From Microbacterium sp. (lineage in GTDB: Bacteria > Actinomycetota > Actinomycetes > Actinomycetales > Microbacteriaceae): a DNA stretch of 64,000 nucleotides. Under the pieces are notes generated by a model. That model was given only the letters and a program-made list of their open reading frames with translations. It was not told the origin of the DNA and did no database searches. The translations under genes and the position numbers were made by a program. Shown here one piece after another: positions 37,021 through 46,854 of this stretch. The stretch covers positions 124,001 to 188,000 of the forward strand of contig PNMM01000003.1 of assembly GCA_013823625.1 (NCBI GenBank). Direction: 5' to 3'. Each line of letters begins with the position of its first letter. Position 1 is the stretch's first letter.

Positions 37021-39189
37021 ATGTCGAAGAGTGACACCGAGAGCGAGAAGCTCGACCGCGAGCGCCAAGGCGCTTCAGCACGCCGGCGGCGCGGGCTCAG
37101 CATCCAGTCGACCGTGCTCGTCATGCTGCTCGCGGTCAGTGTCACGTCCAATGTGCTCGTTGGCGTCATCGGCTATGTCAATGCGACTGATTCGCTTCGG
37201 GATGCTGCGTTCCAAAGGCTCATCGAGGTGCGCGACTCGCGCACGCGCGAGGTCGAGCGGCTCTTCTCGACGATCGAACGAACGATCGTGGTGCACTCGA
37301 GAGGGCAAAGCGTCATCGACGCAACCGGCGCATTCAGTGCCGCGATGCAGCAACTCGATGACGGTGAACTCGATGACGAACAGTTGCAGGCGCTCACTGC
37401 GTACTACGACGAGGTGTTTGGGCCTGCCCTTGGTGAGTCGACTGGTTCTGCGGTTGACCCTTCGGCGTTCGTGCCCACAGACCCGGCGGCCCGCTATCTG
37501 CAGGTTCACTACACGGCGCCTCACGCCGACTTTGCCGCGGCGATCTCCGTCGACGACGCGGGTGACGGGAGCGAGTGGTCAGCGGTGCACGCGCGCTATC
37601 ACGACTACTTTCGCTCGATGACCGAGTTTCTTGACTATGAAGACGTGCTGTTGATCGATGAGCGAGGCGTCGTGGTCTACAGCGCCTTCAAGGGCGTCGA
37701 TCTGGGAACGAATCTGCTCGATGGGCCGTATCGGCTCTCGAATCTCGCAGCGGCATACGACACCGCTGTGGGAGGAAACCTCTTGGGTGAGGTGACCTTC
37801 ACCGACATCGAGGACTACCCCCCGTCGCTCAATCTTCCGGCCGGATGGGCGGTGACTCCGATTGGGCGCGACGGCGAGGTCATCGGCGCAATGGCTGTCG
37901 AGCTTCCGCTCGACCGCATCAGCGGCGTCATGACGGCCGGGGGCGATACGAGCGAAGGTGGCCTCGGCGAGACCGGCGAGGCATACCTCGTCGGAATCGA
38001 CGGGCTCATGCGCTCGCCGTCACGGCTGCTCGTGAGCGATGCGAACGCCTTCGCCGAAGCATCGCTTGCGGCGGGTACCTCGCCCGAAATCGTCGATCTC
38101 GCGGTTGCGCGGGGCACGACCGTGGGGGTTCAGCCCGTTCGCACCGAGGCGGCTGCGGCGGCCATCGCCGGTCAGTCGGGAACGATCATCGCGAACGACT
38201 ATCTGGGCCGCGACAGCCTCGCGGCGTATGGCCCGGTGAACATCGATGGCATCGATTGGGTTGTCGTTGCCGAAATCGACACGGCCGAGGCGTTCGCTCC
38301 CGTGACTGCCTTTACGCGCAACCTCGTCATCTCGTCAGCGGTGCTCGCCCTCGTGGTGTCGGTGTTGTCGCTGTTGCTTGCTCGCGTCTTTGTGAGTCCG
38401 TTGCGTCGCCTGGCACGAGCAGCTCAACGCATTGCCGCCGGCGAGTCGGGCGTCACCGTCGATGCCGGTTCGAGTGACGAACTCATGAGCGTGTCGACCG
38501 CATTCAATGACATGAGCCGCAGTCTTCAAGTGAAGGCGGAGTTGCTCGATGAGCAGCAGGCCGAGAGCGAGCGACTCTTGCGAGCGCTCATGCCTGAGCC
38601 GGTCATCCGTCGATATCGCGATGGTGACCAAACCATTGCCGAAGACCACGTCGATGTCTCTGTGCTCTACGCCGACATCATGGGTTTCGAAGCGTTCAGT
38701 CGTGACCGCGGATCAGAGGCCACCCTCGAAACGCTCAACGAGCTCGTGCGCCAATTCGATGAAGCGGGCGCCCCCTTTGGCGTTGAACACGTCCGCACCA
38801 CAACGAAGGGCTACTTGGCGAGCTGCGGCCTCACCGTTCCGCGCATCGACAACGCTCGGCGCATGGTCGACTACGCCATTGAGCTCACGCGCATCGTTGA
38901 TCGCTTCAGCGCACAGTGGGGGGTTTCACTCGCGCTTCGAGCCGGTATCGACCTGGGCGAAGCCAGCAGCGGACTCGTCGGTCGTGCTCACATGGTCTAC
39001 GACCTCTGGGGCGACGCGGTGAACCTCGCGTTCCGTCTGCAGGCCGAGCGGGTCGAGTCAGGAATCTTCGTGACCGATCGTTTGGCCGAAGGTCTCCCGG
39101 CCAACGTGCGCCTCGTCGAGGCCGGAGTGATTTCTACCGCCGAAGGCGAGCAGAAGGTGTGGCGCGTCGAGCTCGAGCCAGCCACATGA
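37021..39189 (+). CDS. Class III adenylate/guanylate cyclase-domain receptor (extracytoplasmic sensor, HAMP, cyclase-like)
   Basis: Two TM segments, HAMP-like SPLRRLARAAQRIAAGE, cyclase-like VSVLYADIMGFEAFSRDRGSEATLETLNELV ... YDLWGDAVNLAFRLQ. Confidence 0.88.
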   Translation: MSKSDTESEKLDRERQGASARRRRGLSIQSTVLVMLLAVSVTSNVLVGVIGYVNATDSLRDAAFQRLIEVRDSRTREVERLFSTIERTIVVHSRGQSVIDATGAFSAAMQQLDDGELDDEQLQALTAYYDEVFGPALGESTGSAVDPSAFVPTDPAARYLQVHYTAPHADFAAAISVDDAGDGSEWSAVHARYHDYFRSMTEFLDYEDVLLIDERGVVVYSAFKGVDLGTNLLDGPYRLSNLAAAYDTAVGGNLLGEVTFTDIEDYPPSLNLPAGWAVTPIGRDGEVIGAMAVELPLDRISGVMTAGGDTSEGGLGETGEAYLVGIDGLMRSPSRLLVSDANAFAEASLAAGTSPEIVDLAVARGTTVGVQPVRTEAAAAAIAGQSGTIIANDYLGRDSLAAYGPVNIDGIDWVVVAEIDTAEAFAPVTAFTRNLVISSAVLALVVSVLSLLLARVFVSPLRRLARAAQRIAAGESGVTVDAGSSDELMSVSTAFNDMSRSLQVKAELLDEQQAESERLLRALMPEPVIRRYRDGDQTIAEDHVDVSVLYADIMGFEAFSRDRGSEATLETLNELVRQFDEAGAPFGVEHVRTTTKGYLASCGLTVPRIDNARRMVDYAIELTRIVDRFSAQWGVSLALRAGIDLGEASSGLVGRAHMVYDLWGDAVNLAFRLQAERVESGIFVTDRLAEGLPANVRLVEAGVISTAEGEQKVWRVELEPAT

Positions 39190-40616
39190 CCGAGATCTGG
39201 AACGAGTCGTGGTTTTGGCCGTCGATCGCCGTGATCGTCGGTCTGCCGCTCGTGCTCTTGGTCTTGGGTGAGCTTCTCGAGTCGCTTGTCCAACGCGGCA
39301 GCCCAGCGGCGCGCGTGGTGCGCTTGCTGCGCAACTATGTCGCGCCCGTGGCTGCCTTGCTCATTCTTGTGTCGCAAACAGCAGGAGCCGAGGTCGATGT
39401 CGCGTGGTCGCGCATCGTCGCCACGGTGCTGGGCTTTCTCGTCATTGTCGTGCTCATCAATGGCCTCAACGTGGCGGTGTTCACGACAGCGCGCAAAGGA
39501 AGCTGGCGCGAGCGCTTGCCGTCGATCTTTGTCGACGTCACTCGCTTCGTGCTCATCGCGGTCTCGATCGCGGTGCTCTTCTCGTGGGTCTGGGGCGCCG
39601 ATGTCGGGGGCCTCTTCACCGCCCTCGGCATCGGATCGATCGTCATCGGCCTTGCCCTCCAAAACGCCGTTGGCTCGGTGCTGTCGGGGCTCTTGCTGCT
39701 GTTCGAGCAGCCCTTCGAGCTCGGCGACCACCTTCAGGTGGGGGATGTTCGTGGCCGGGTGATCGAGGTCAACTGGCGCTCGGTGCACATCAAGACCATC
39801 AGTGGCGTCGTGATCGTTCCCAACTCCGAGCTCGCGGGAACGTCATTCTCGAACCTCTCGCGCAAGGGCGGGCCCTTCTCGGCGTGCGCCATGGTTCGCT
39901 TTGCCACCGAGGATCCCCCCGAGACGGTGATTCGCGTCATGGTGGCGGTCGCGGCGGACCTGCCCATGACGGTCGCTACACCGAGCGCAGACACATTCGA
40001 GGCGGGCGAGTACGAGATCACCATTCCCGTTGACGCGCCGACCGACGCGTACGGTGCCCTCTCCGAGTTTCGCCGTCGGCTCTGGTACGCCGCTCGGCGA
40101 GCCGGCCTGCACCTTGATCGCGACTACTACGTCGAATACGACTCGGCCGAGCGTCGTCGCGCGATGCTGACTCGATTCAGTTCGGCGCTCTACTGCAGCC
40201 CCGATGAGTTGCACCGGTACGTCGACAGAGTGCGAGTTGAGCGATACGTCGCGGGCGAGAAACTGCAACACGTCGGAGAGGTTCCCGATGGCATCCGCTT
40301 GATCGACTCGGGTATTGCGCACATGATCGTCGAAGGCCCCGAGGGTGTGCGGGTGCCGGTCACCGAGTTCACTCGGGACGAGATCGTTGGGCTCACCTCG
40401 CTCACGCGGCAAGGCATCAACGCGACGGTACAAGCGACTACCGAGGTGACCGTGCTCGCAGTGCCCGTCGATGTGCTCGATGTGCTCGTCGCGGCACGAC
40501 CCGAGCTCGCTCGTGACTTCGGGCGAGAAATCGACAATCGACGCAAGCTCGTTCGTGACGCATTCGCGAAGGCGGGTATCGACATGCCCATGGGCAAACG
40601 CTCGATCGCCTACTGA
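39186..40616 (+). CDS. MscS-family mechanosensitive channel with C-terminal cyclic-nucleotide-binding-like domain
   Basis: GIGSIVIGLALQNAVGSVLSGLLLLFEQPFELGDHLQVGDVRGRVIEVNWRSVHI; C-terminal VERYVAGEKLQHVGEVPDGIRLIDSGIAHM; ATGA overlap with the cyclase gene. Confidence 0.88.
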   Translation: MTEIWNESWFWPSIAVIVGLPLVLLVLGELLESLVQRGSPAARVVRLLRNYVAPVAALLILVSQTAGAEVDVAWSRIVATVLGFLVIVVLINGLNVAVFTTARKGSWRERLPSIFVDVTRFVLIAVSIAVLFSWVWGADVGGLFTALGIGSIVIGLALQNAVGSVLSGLLLLFEQPFELGDHLQVGDVRGRVIEVNWRSVHIKTISGVVIVPNSELAGTSFSNLSRKGGPFSACAMVRFATEDPPETVIRVMVAVAADLPMTVATPSADTFEAGEYEITIPVDAPTDAYGALSEFRRRLWYAARRAGLHLDRDYYVEYDSAERRRAMLTRFSSALYCSPDELHRYVDRVRVERYVAGEKLQHVGEVPDGIRLIDSGIAHMIVEGPEGVRVPVTEFTRDEIVGLTSLTRQGINATVQATTEVTVLAVPVDVLDVLVAARPELARDFGREIDNRRKLVRDAFAKAGIDMPMGKRSIAY

Positions 40617-40667
40617 GCAGCGCATGCTCGTCTCAAGCCGAGGGATGCCCGCTGATAGATTCGGCGC

Positions 40668-42062
40668 ATGAAGTTCGCCGAATCTGTCGTTGACCTCATC
40701 GGCGATACGCCGCTCGTTCGTCTCAACCGGGTGACCGAGGGCATCGCGGCGACCGTGCTGGCGAAGGTCGAGTACCTGAATCCGGGCGGTTCGTCGAAAG
40801 ACCGCATCGCCACGCGCATCATCGATGCCGCAGAACGTGAGGGCCTGCTGAAGCCCGGCGGCACGATCGTCGAGCCGACGAGCGGCAACACGGGCGTGGG
40901 CCTCGCCCTCGTGGCGCAACAGCGCGGTTATCGCTGTGTGTTCGTTCTGCCCGACAAGGTGGGCGAAGACAAGCGCAACGTGCTCACGGCCTACGGTGCC
41001 GAGATCGTCGTGACACCGACGGCCGTCGCACCCGACGACCCGGAGTCGTACTACAGCGTTTCTGACCGCTTGGCCCGCGAGATTCCGGGCGCCTTCAAGC
41101 CCAATCAATACGCCAACCCCAACGGCCCGCTGAGCCACTACGAGACCACGGGCCCCGAAATCTGGCGCGACACCGAGGGCCACCTCACGCACTTCGTCGC
41201 CGGTGTGGGCACGGGCGGCACGATCTCGGGCACGGGCCGCTTCTTGCGCGAGGCGAGCGCTGACCGCGCGAGTGGTCGCGTGCAGGTCGTCGGCGTTGAC
41301 CCCGTCGGCAGCGTCTACTCGGGTGGCACGGGTCGCCCCTATCTCGTTGAGGGAGTCGGCGAAGACTTCTGGCCGGCCGCCTATGACCCCACCGTGGTTG
41401 ACCGCATTGTTGCCGCGAGCGATCAGCAGTCGTTCGACATGACCTTGCGTCTCGCGCGCGAAGAGGGCTTGCTGGTCGGCGGTTCGTGCGGCATGGCCGT
41501 CGTCGGCGCGCTCGAGGTCGCGCGCGAGCTCGGCCCCGATGACGTTGTCGTCGTGCTGCTGCCCGACGGTGGCCGCGGCTACCTCGGCAAGATTTTCAAT
41601 GACGGGTGGATGCGCCGCCACGGCTTCACGCGCCCCACGGGCTCGCCGACCGTGGCCGATCTGCTCGGCACCCCGCCGCGCGAACTCGCCCACCTGCGCC
41701 GCGAGCACACGGTCGCGGATGCGGTGGCAGCACTCGAGGCGCACCCCGGTGCGTTGCCCGTGGTGGCGGCCGAGCCGCCGCTCGTGCTGGGTGAAGTGGT
41801 GGGGGCGGTCGACGCCCGCACTCTGTTGCGGGCACTCGCCACGGGCGCGGTGACTCCGGCAGATCCGATCACCGCCGCGATGGGGCCGAGCATGCCCGTC
41901 GTCGGCGCACACGAGAGCCTCGAAGCCGCGGGCGAGCGCTTCGGTGACCGAGGTGCTGGCGGTCAGCATCCCGACACCCTCATGGTGCTCGACGGCGGAA
42001 ACCCCGTCGGTCTGCTGCACCGCACCGACCTGATGACCGCTCTCGCGGGAGGCCACGCATGA
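40668..42062 (+). CDS. Cystathionine beta-synthase (PLP fold plus CBS domains)
   Basis: LIGDTPLVRLNRV, NPGGSSKDRIA, EPTSGNTGVGLAL, AGVGTGGTISGTGRFL. Confidence 0.93.
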   Translation: MKFAESVVDLIGDTPLVRLNRVTEGIAATVLAKVEYLNPGGSSKDRIATRIIDAAEREGLLKPGGTIVEPTSGNTGVGLALVAQQRGYRCVFVLPDKVGEDKRNVLTAYGAEIVVTPTAVAPDDPESYYSVSDRLAREIPGAFKPNQYANPNGPLSHYETTGPEIWRDTEGHLTHFVAGVGTGGTISGTGRFLREASADRASGRVQVVGVDPVGSVYSGGTGRPYLVEGVGEDFWPAAYDPTVVDRIVAASDQQSFDMTLRLAREEGLLVGGSCGMAVVGALEVARELGPDDVVVVLLPDGGRGYLGKIFNDGWMRRHGFTRPTGSPTVADLLGTPPRELAHLRREHTVADAVAALEAHPGALPVVAAEPPLVLGEVVGAVDARTLLRALATGAVTPADPITAAMGPSMPVVGAHESLEAAGERFGDRGAGGQHPDTLMVLDGGNPVGLLHRTDLMTALAGGHA

Positions 42063-43228
42063 CCGACCACGACCCGCACATTTTGCAGGGCTTCGCGACG
42101 CGCGCGATTCACGCCGGGCAGGCTTTCGACCCCACGACGGGAGCCGTCACGCCGCCCGTGTATTTGACGTCGACGTTTGTGCAGCGATCGATCGGCGACT
42201 TGCGCGGGGGCTACGAGTACGCGCGCGGCGGCAACCCCACGCGCGACGCCTTGCAAGACCAGCTGGCCTCGCTCGAGTCGGGAGCCAAGGCCTTCAGCTT
42301 CGCCTCGGGCCTTGCGGCTGAAGACGCCCTGTTGCGCGCCGTGCTGCGGCCGGGCGATCACGTGCTCATGGGTAATGACGTCTATGGCGGCACGCACCGG
42401 CTCGTGCGGCGCATCTTTGGCCCGTGGAACATTGGGCTCACGACGATCGAGCTGGGCGACCTCGAGGTGGCACGCGAAGCGCTCGAGTCGCTGCACCCGC
42501 GCGTGCTGTGGCTCGAGACCCCGAGTAATCCGCTCATGAAGATCACCGACATCACGGCGCTCGCCGAAATCGCACACGCGGTCGGCGCGATCGTGGTGGT
42601 CGACAACACGTTCGCCACGCCCTACTTGCAGCAGCCGCTCGTGCTCGGTGCCGATGTGGTCGTGCACTCGACGACGAAGTACCTCGGCGGGCACTCCGAT
42701 GTGCTTGGTGGCGCCGTCGTGACGAACGATCTCGAGCTCGCCGAACAGGTGCAGTTTCACCAGTTCGCGGCTGGTGCCGTTTCGGGCCCCATGGATGCGT
42801 GGCTCACGACGCGCGGAATCAAGACGCTTGCCGTGCGCATGGATCGCCACTCGGCCAACGCCCAGGCCATCGCCGAGTCGGTCGTCGGCCACGCGGCCGT
42901 CGCACGGGTCTACTACCCGGGCCTGCCCGAGCACCCTGGCCACGAGTTGGCCACGCGGCAAATGCGCGGTTTCGGCGGGATGCTCTCGCTCGAACTCGCC
43001 GGGGGCGCCGCGGCCGCGCGCGCCTTCGCCGAGGGCCTGCGCGTCTTCAGCCTGGCCGAGTCGCTCGGAGGCGTCGAGTCGCTCGTCAATTACCCGAGCG
43101 AGATGACGCACGCCTCGGTGCGCGGCACCGAGCTCGAAGTGAGCGACGCGATCGTGCGGTTGTCGGTCGGCATCGAAGATGTCGACGACCTCGTGGCCGA
43201 CGTTCAGTACTCGCTCACCGCTCTCTGA
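42059..43228 (+). CDS. Cystathionine gamma-synthase/lyase (PLP-dependent)
   Basis: FATRAIHAGQAFDPTTGAVTPPVYLTST, VHSTTKYLGGHSDVLGGAVV. Confidence 0.93.
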   Translation: MTDHDPHILQGFATRAIHAGQAFDPTTGAVTPPVYLTSTFVQRSIGDLRGGYEYARGGNPTRDALQDQLASLESGAKAFSFASGLAAEDALLRAVLRPGDHVLMGNDVYGGTHRLVRRIFGPWNIGLTTIELGDLEVAREALESLHPRVLWLETPSNPLMKITDITALAEIAHAVGAIVVVDNTFATPYLQQPLVLGADVVVHSTTKYLGGHSDVLGGAVVTNDLELAEQVQFHQFAAGAVSGPMDAWLTTRGIKTLAVRMDRHSANAQAIAESVVGHAAVARVYYPGLPEHPGHELATRQMRGFGGMLSLELAGGAAAARAFAEGLRVFSLAESLGGVESLVNYPSEMTHASVRGTELEVSDAIVRLSVGIEDVDDLVADVQYSLTAL

Positions 43229-43277
43229 CGTTGCCGAACATGGCTCGGTTGCGTGCTCGCATGCATAATGGAGTCGC

Positions 43278-43297
43278 CGATGTGAACGTACACATCG
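43278..43297. promoter_or_regulatory. LacI-type operator in the regulator's own promoter region
   Basis: CGATGTGAACGTACACATCG, near-perfect palindrome 20 bp upstream of the regulator ATG. Confidence 0.65.
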
Positions 43298-43316
43298 CGA
43301 CCCCGAACGGACGACG

Positions 43317-44348
43317 ATGACGGACACGGAGCGCCCGGCCGAGCCGGAACGCGTGCGCGCGCCGAATATTCGCGATGTCGCTCGCGTCGCGGGTGTCTCG
43401 TATCAGACCGTGTCGCGTGTGCTCAACGACAGTCCGAGCATCCGCCCCGAAACGCTGCAACGCGTGCGCGATGCGATCGACGAGTTGGGGTATCGGCCGA
43501 ACCAGGCGGCCCGGGCACTCGTGACGAGTCGCTCGCGCACGATCGGGGTGCTGTCGGCGCAGACCGTTCACTATGGGCCGGCAACCGCGATCAACGCGAT
43601 CGAGACGGCCGCGCGCGAAGCGGGCTATCGGTTGTCGATTACGAACCTCAGCTCAACCGAGTACGCCTCGATCAAGTCGGCCGTCGATTACCTGATTAGT
43701 CAGTCTGTCGAAGCTCTCATTGTCATCGCGCCTCAAGTGCGCGTTTTCGAGGCGCTCAACGACCTGCAGGTTTCCGTGCCGTTCGTGACGCTCGAAGCCA
43801 CCGGACTCAACACCTCGCACTCGCTCTGGGTCGACCAGGTGCAAGGCGCGCGCCAGGCGACTCGGCACCTGATCGACCTCGGGCACACCGAGATCATGCA
43901 CATTTCGGGCCCGCAAGACTGGATCGAGGCCGAGGCGCGAATGCAGGGGTTCTTGCGAGAACTGTCTGACGCCGACTTGCGCACTCGGGCGCCGATTCTC
44001 GGCGACTGGACGGCGTCGTTCGGCTACTACGCCGGCATCGAACTATTGCGGTACCGCGACTTTTCCGCGGTCTTCGTCGGTAACGACCAAATGGCGCTCG
44101 GGTTTATGCACGCGTGCCGTGAGCACGGGCTCGACGTGCCCGGCGATATCTCGATCGTCGGGTTTGACGACATCCCCGAGGCGGCGCACTTCGCGCCGCC
44201 CCTGACGACCGTGCGCCAGAACTTTGCCGAGATCGGTCGCCGCGCGGTCGCGCTTCTGTTGGGCGAGCTGCGAGGGGAGACCGGCATGAGTCACGAGCCG
44301 GTGCAACCCGAGCTCGTCATCCGCGAGTCCAGCGGTCGCCGACGCTAG
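43317..44348 (+). CDS. LacI family transcriptional regulator (probable arabinose regulator)
   Basis: NIRDVARVAGVSYQTVSRVLNDSPSIRPETLQRVRDAIDELGY. Confidence 0.93.
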   Translation: MTDTERPAEPERVRAPNIRDVARVAGVSYQTVSRVLNDSPSIRPETLQRVRDAIDELGYRPNQAARALVTSRSRTIGVLSAQTVHYGPATAINAIETAAREAGYRLSITNLSSTEYASIKSAVDYLISQSVEALIVIAPQVRVFEALNDLQVSVPFVTLEATGLNTSHSLWVDQVQGARQATRHLIDLGHTEIMHISGPQDWIEAEARMQGFLRELSDADLRTRAPILGDWTASFGYYAGIELLRYRDFSAVFVGNDQMALGFMHACREHGLDVPGDISIVGFDDIPEAAHFAPPLTTVRQNFAEIGRRAVALLLGELRGETGMSHEPVQPELVIRESSGRRR

Positions 44349-44381
44349 CAATTTCGCCAGCGTTCCGCGCTGTTATCGACT

Positions 44382-44475
44382 TGTGACCGTTTCAGCCGCG
44401 TGCGCAGTTGACACATGTGACCGTTTCGCCGTTAGATAGCCATCACGCGATGTGAACGGTCACAAAACGGTCACA
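44382..44475 (+). promoter_or_regulatory. Promoter/operator array of the arabinose operon
   Basis: TGTGACCGTTT at 44382 and 44416, TGTGAACGGTCACA at 44451, AAACGGTCACA at 44465; -35 TTGACA at 44408. Confidence 0.65.
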
Positions 44476-44539
44476 GCGAGTCCACCCCAGAACTACCCGG
44501 CGTCGGGTCCACCCGTCGCCGCCGCGACGATGGAGTCCC

Positions 44540-45247
44540 GTGAACGTGCTGAGCCCCGAAGTGCAGGTCGCCGTTGCGCGCGTGCGCGACGACGTGGCTG
44601 CTCTTCACGCCGAGCTCGTGCGCTACAACCTCGTCGTCTGGACAGGCGGAAACGTCTCGGGTCGGGTTCCGGGCGCTGACCTTTTCGTCATCAAGCCAAG
44701 CGGTGTGGGCTACGACGACCTCGACCCGTCGAGCATGATTCTCTGCACCCTCGATGGCGAGGTGGTGCCCAACACTCCCGGCAGCGACCGCAGCCCCTCG
44801 AGCGACACCGCAGCACACGCGTACGTCTATCGCAACATGCCCGAGGTGGGCGGGGTCGTGCACACGCACTCGACCTACGCGACGGCGTGGGCCGCGCGGG
44901 CCGAACCGATTCCGTGCGTCATCACGGCTATGGCCGATGAGTTTGGCGGCGACATTCCGGTGGGCCCGTTCGCGATCATCGGCGACGACTCGATCGGCCG
45001 CGGCATCGTCGAGACGCTGCGCGGTCACCGCTCACGCGCGGTGCTCATGCAGAACCACGGCCCGTTCACGATCGGCTCTGACGCCCGCGACGCGGTGAAG
45101 GCGGCCGTCATGGTCGAAGACGTTGCGCGCACCGTGCACATCGCTCGCCAGGCCGGCGCGCTCGTGCCTATCGCCCCCGAGGCGATCGACGCGCTCTTCG
45201 ACCGCTACCAGAACGTCTACGGCCAGCCCGTCGGGGGTGCGCAATGA
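44540..45247 (+). CDS. araD: L-ribulose-5-phosphate 4-epimerase
   Basis: Class II aldolase fold: LVVWTGGNVSGRVPG, HTHSTYATAWAARAEPIPCVITAMADEFGGDIPVGPFAIIG. Confidence 0.9.
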   Translation: MNVLSPEVQVAVARVRDDVAALHAELVRYNLVVWTGGNVSGRVPGADLFVIKPSGVGYDDLDPSSMILCTLDGEVVPNTPGSDRSPSSDTAAHAYVYRNMPEVGGVVHTHSTYATAWAARAEPIPCVITAMADEFGGDIPVGPFAIIGDDSIGRGIVETLRGHRSRAVLMQNHGPFTIGSDARDAVKAAVMVEDVARTVHIARQAGALVPIAPEAIDALFDRYQNVYGQPVGGAQ

Positions 45248-46854
45248 GCGCCGCTGTGATCTCTGAGGGCCGCGCTGTGCTCGGCATCGAGCTGGGCTCG
45301 ACCCGCATCAAGGCGTGCCTCATTGGCGACAACCCCAACGAGGTCATCGCCGTCGGTTCGTACGAGTGGCAGAACCAGCTCGTCGATGGCGTCTGGACCT
45401 ACGACCTCGCCGAGGTGTGGGCGGGGCTTCAGGGCGCGTACGCAGCCCTCGTGGCTGACGCGCACTCGCGTCACGGAGTCGCCCCCACGAGCATCGCGGC
45501 CGTCGGCGTCTCGGCCATGATGCACGGCTACCTCGCGTTCGACGACGCCGACGAGCTGCTCGTGCCGTTCCGCACGTGGCGCAACACGAGCACGGGCCAG
45601 GCCGCCGCCGAGCTCACCGAACTCTTCGGCGTGAACATTCCGCTGCGCTGGTCGATCGCCCACCTGCACCAAGCGGTGCTGAGCGGCGAAGCGCATGTTG
45701 AGCGCGTTCGGCACATCACGACCCTTGCCGGCTACGTGCACGAGCGCCTCACGGGCGAACGGGTGCTGGGCATCGGTGACGCCTCGGGCGTGTTCCCGAT
45801 TGATGCCGCCGGTGCCGACTACGACGCCGCGATGCTCGCGCAGTACGACGCACTCGTTGCTGACACTGCTCTCGCTCCTGCGCTTCGCGAGCTGCTGCCC
45901 GCGATCCTCCCTGCCGGGGCCTCCGCCGGTGCGCTCACCGCCGAGGGTGCAGCGCTGCTTGACCTGTCGGGTGCATTGCAGCCTGGCGCCGTGTTCTGCC
46001 CGCCCGAGGGCGACGCCGGAACCGGCATGGTCGCCACGAACGCGGTGGCCCCCGGCACGGGCAACGTCAGCGCCGGAACGAGCATCTTTGCGATGGTCGT
46101 GTTGGAGCGGCCGCTCGAGCGCGTGCACGCCGAACTTGATGTCGTTGCGACGCCGGCCGGGCATCCCGTCGCGATGGTGCACTGCAACAACGGCACGAGC
46201 GAACTCGCCGCGTGGGTCAGTGTCTTCCGCCGCTTCGCGGAGCTCGCCGGTGCGCCGATCGACGCCGATGAGGCCTACCGCTTGCTGCTCGCCGAGGCGC
46301 TCGACGGCGCTGCCGATGCGGGCGGTGTGCTGGCCTACAACCAGATCGCGGGTGAGCCCATCGCCCACCTCAGCGAGGGTCGCCCGATCGTCGTGCGTAC
46401 GCCCGAGAGCGATCTGACGCTCGCCAATACGATGCGCGCGCAGGTCTACGGAGTCTTCGCGACCCTCAGCCTCGGCATGCGCGCTCTGCACGACGAAGGT
46501 GTCGCGATCGACCGCATGCAGGCGCACGGCGGGCTCTTTCGCACCGCGGGTGTGGCCCAGCGCTTTCTCGCCGCGGCGCTCGATGCCCCCGTGGGCGTTG
46601 CCGAGAGCGCTGCCGAGGGCGGCGCTTGGGGCATCGCCGTGCTCGCGGCTTTCACTGCAGCGGGTGGTGGCGATCTGTCGAGCTACCTCGAGCGCGAGGT
46701 GTTTGGCGGCACCGACATGAACGTCGTGACCCCCCACCCCGCCGACGTTGCGGGCTTCACCACCTACCTCAATTCGTACGAATCGGGCCTCGAGATTCAG
46801 CGTCAGGCCATCGACGCTTTGCCCCTCACCGCACTCCAAGGAGCCTCATCGTGA
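45244..46854 (+). CDS. FGGY-family carbohydrate kinase (ribulokinase/xylulokinase)
   Basis: [15 protein letters not shown] ... [26 protein letters not shown] overlap with araD. Confidence 0.9.
   Translation: MSAAVISEGRAVLGIELGSTRIKACLIGDNPNEVIAVGSYEWQNQLVDGVWTYDLAEVWAGLQGAYAALVADAHSRHGVAPTSIAAVGVSAMMHGYLAFDDADELLVPFRTWRNTSTGQAAAELTELFGVNIPLRWSIAHLHQAVLSGEAHVERVRHITTLAGYVHERLTGERVLGIGDASGVFPIDAAGADYDAAMLAQYDALVADTALAPALRELLPAILPAGASAGALTAEGAALLDLSGALQPGAVFCPPEGDAGTGMVATNAVAPGTGNVSAGTSIFAMVVLERPLERVHAELDVVATPAGHPVAMVHCNNGTSELAAWVSVFRRFAELAGAPIDADEAYRLLLAEALDGAADAGGVLAYNQIAGEPIAHLSEGRPIVVRTPESDLTLANTMRAQVYGVFATLSLGMRALHDEGVAIDRMQAHGGLFRTAGVAQRFLAAALDAPVGVAESAAEGGAWGIAVLAAFTAAGGGDLSSYLEREVFGGTDMNVVTPHPADVAGFTTYLNSYESGLEIQRQAIDALPLTALQGASS

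Noticed and set aside
39843-42056. 737-aa minus-strand ORF
   Set aside because: Antisense to the MscS and CBS genes; low-complexity Arg/His/Gly-rich translation without motifs, typical of GC-rich shadow ORFs
40668-43228. CBS/CGS pair as unusual
   Set aside because: Standard transsulfuration gene pair
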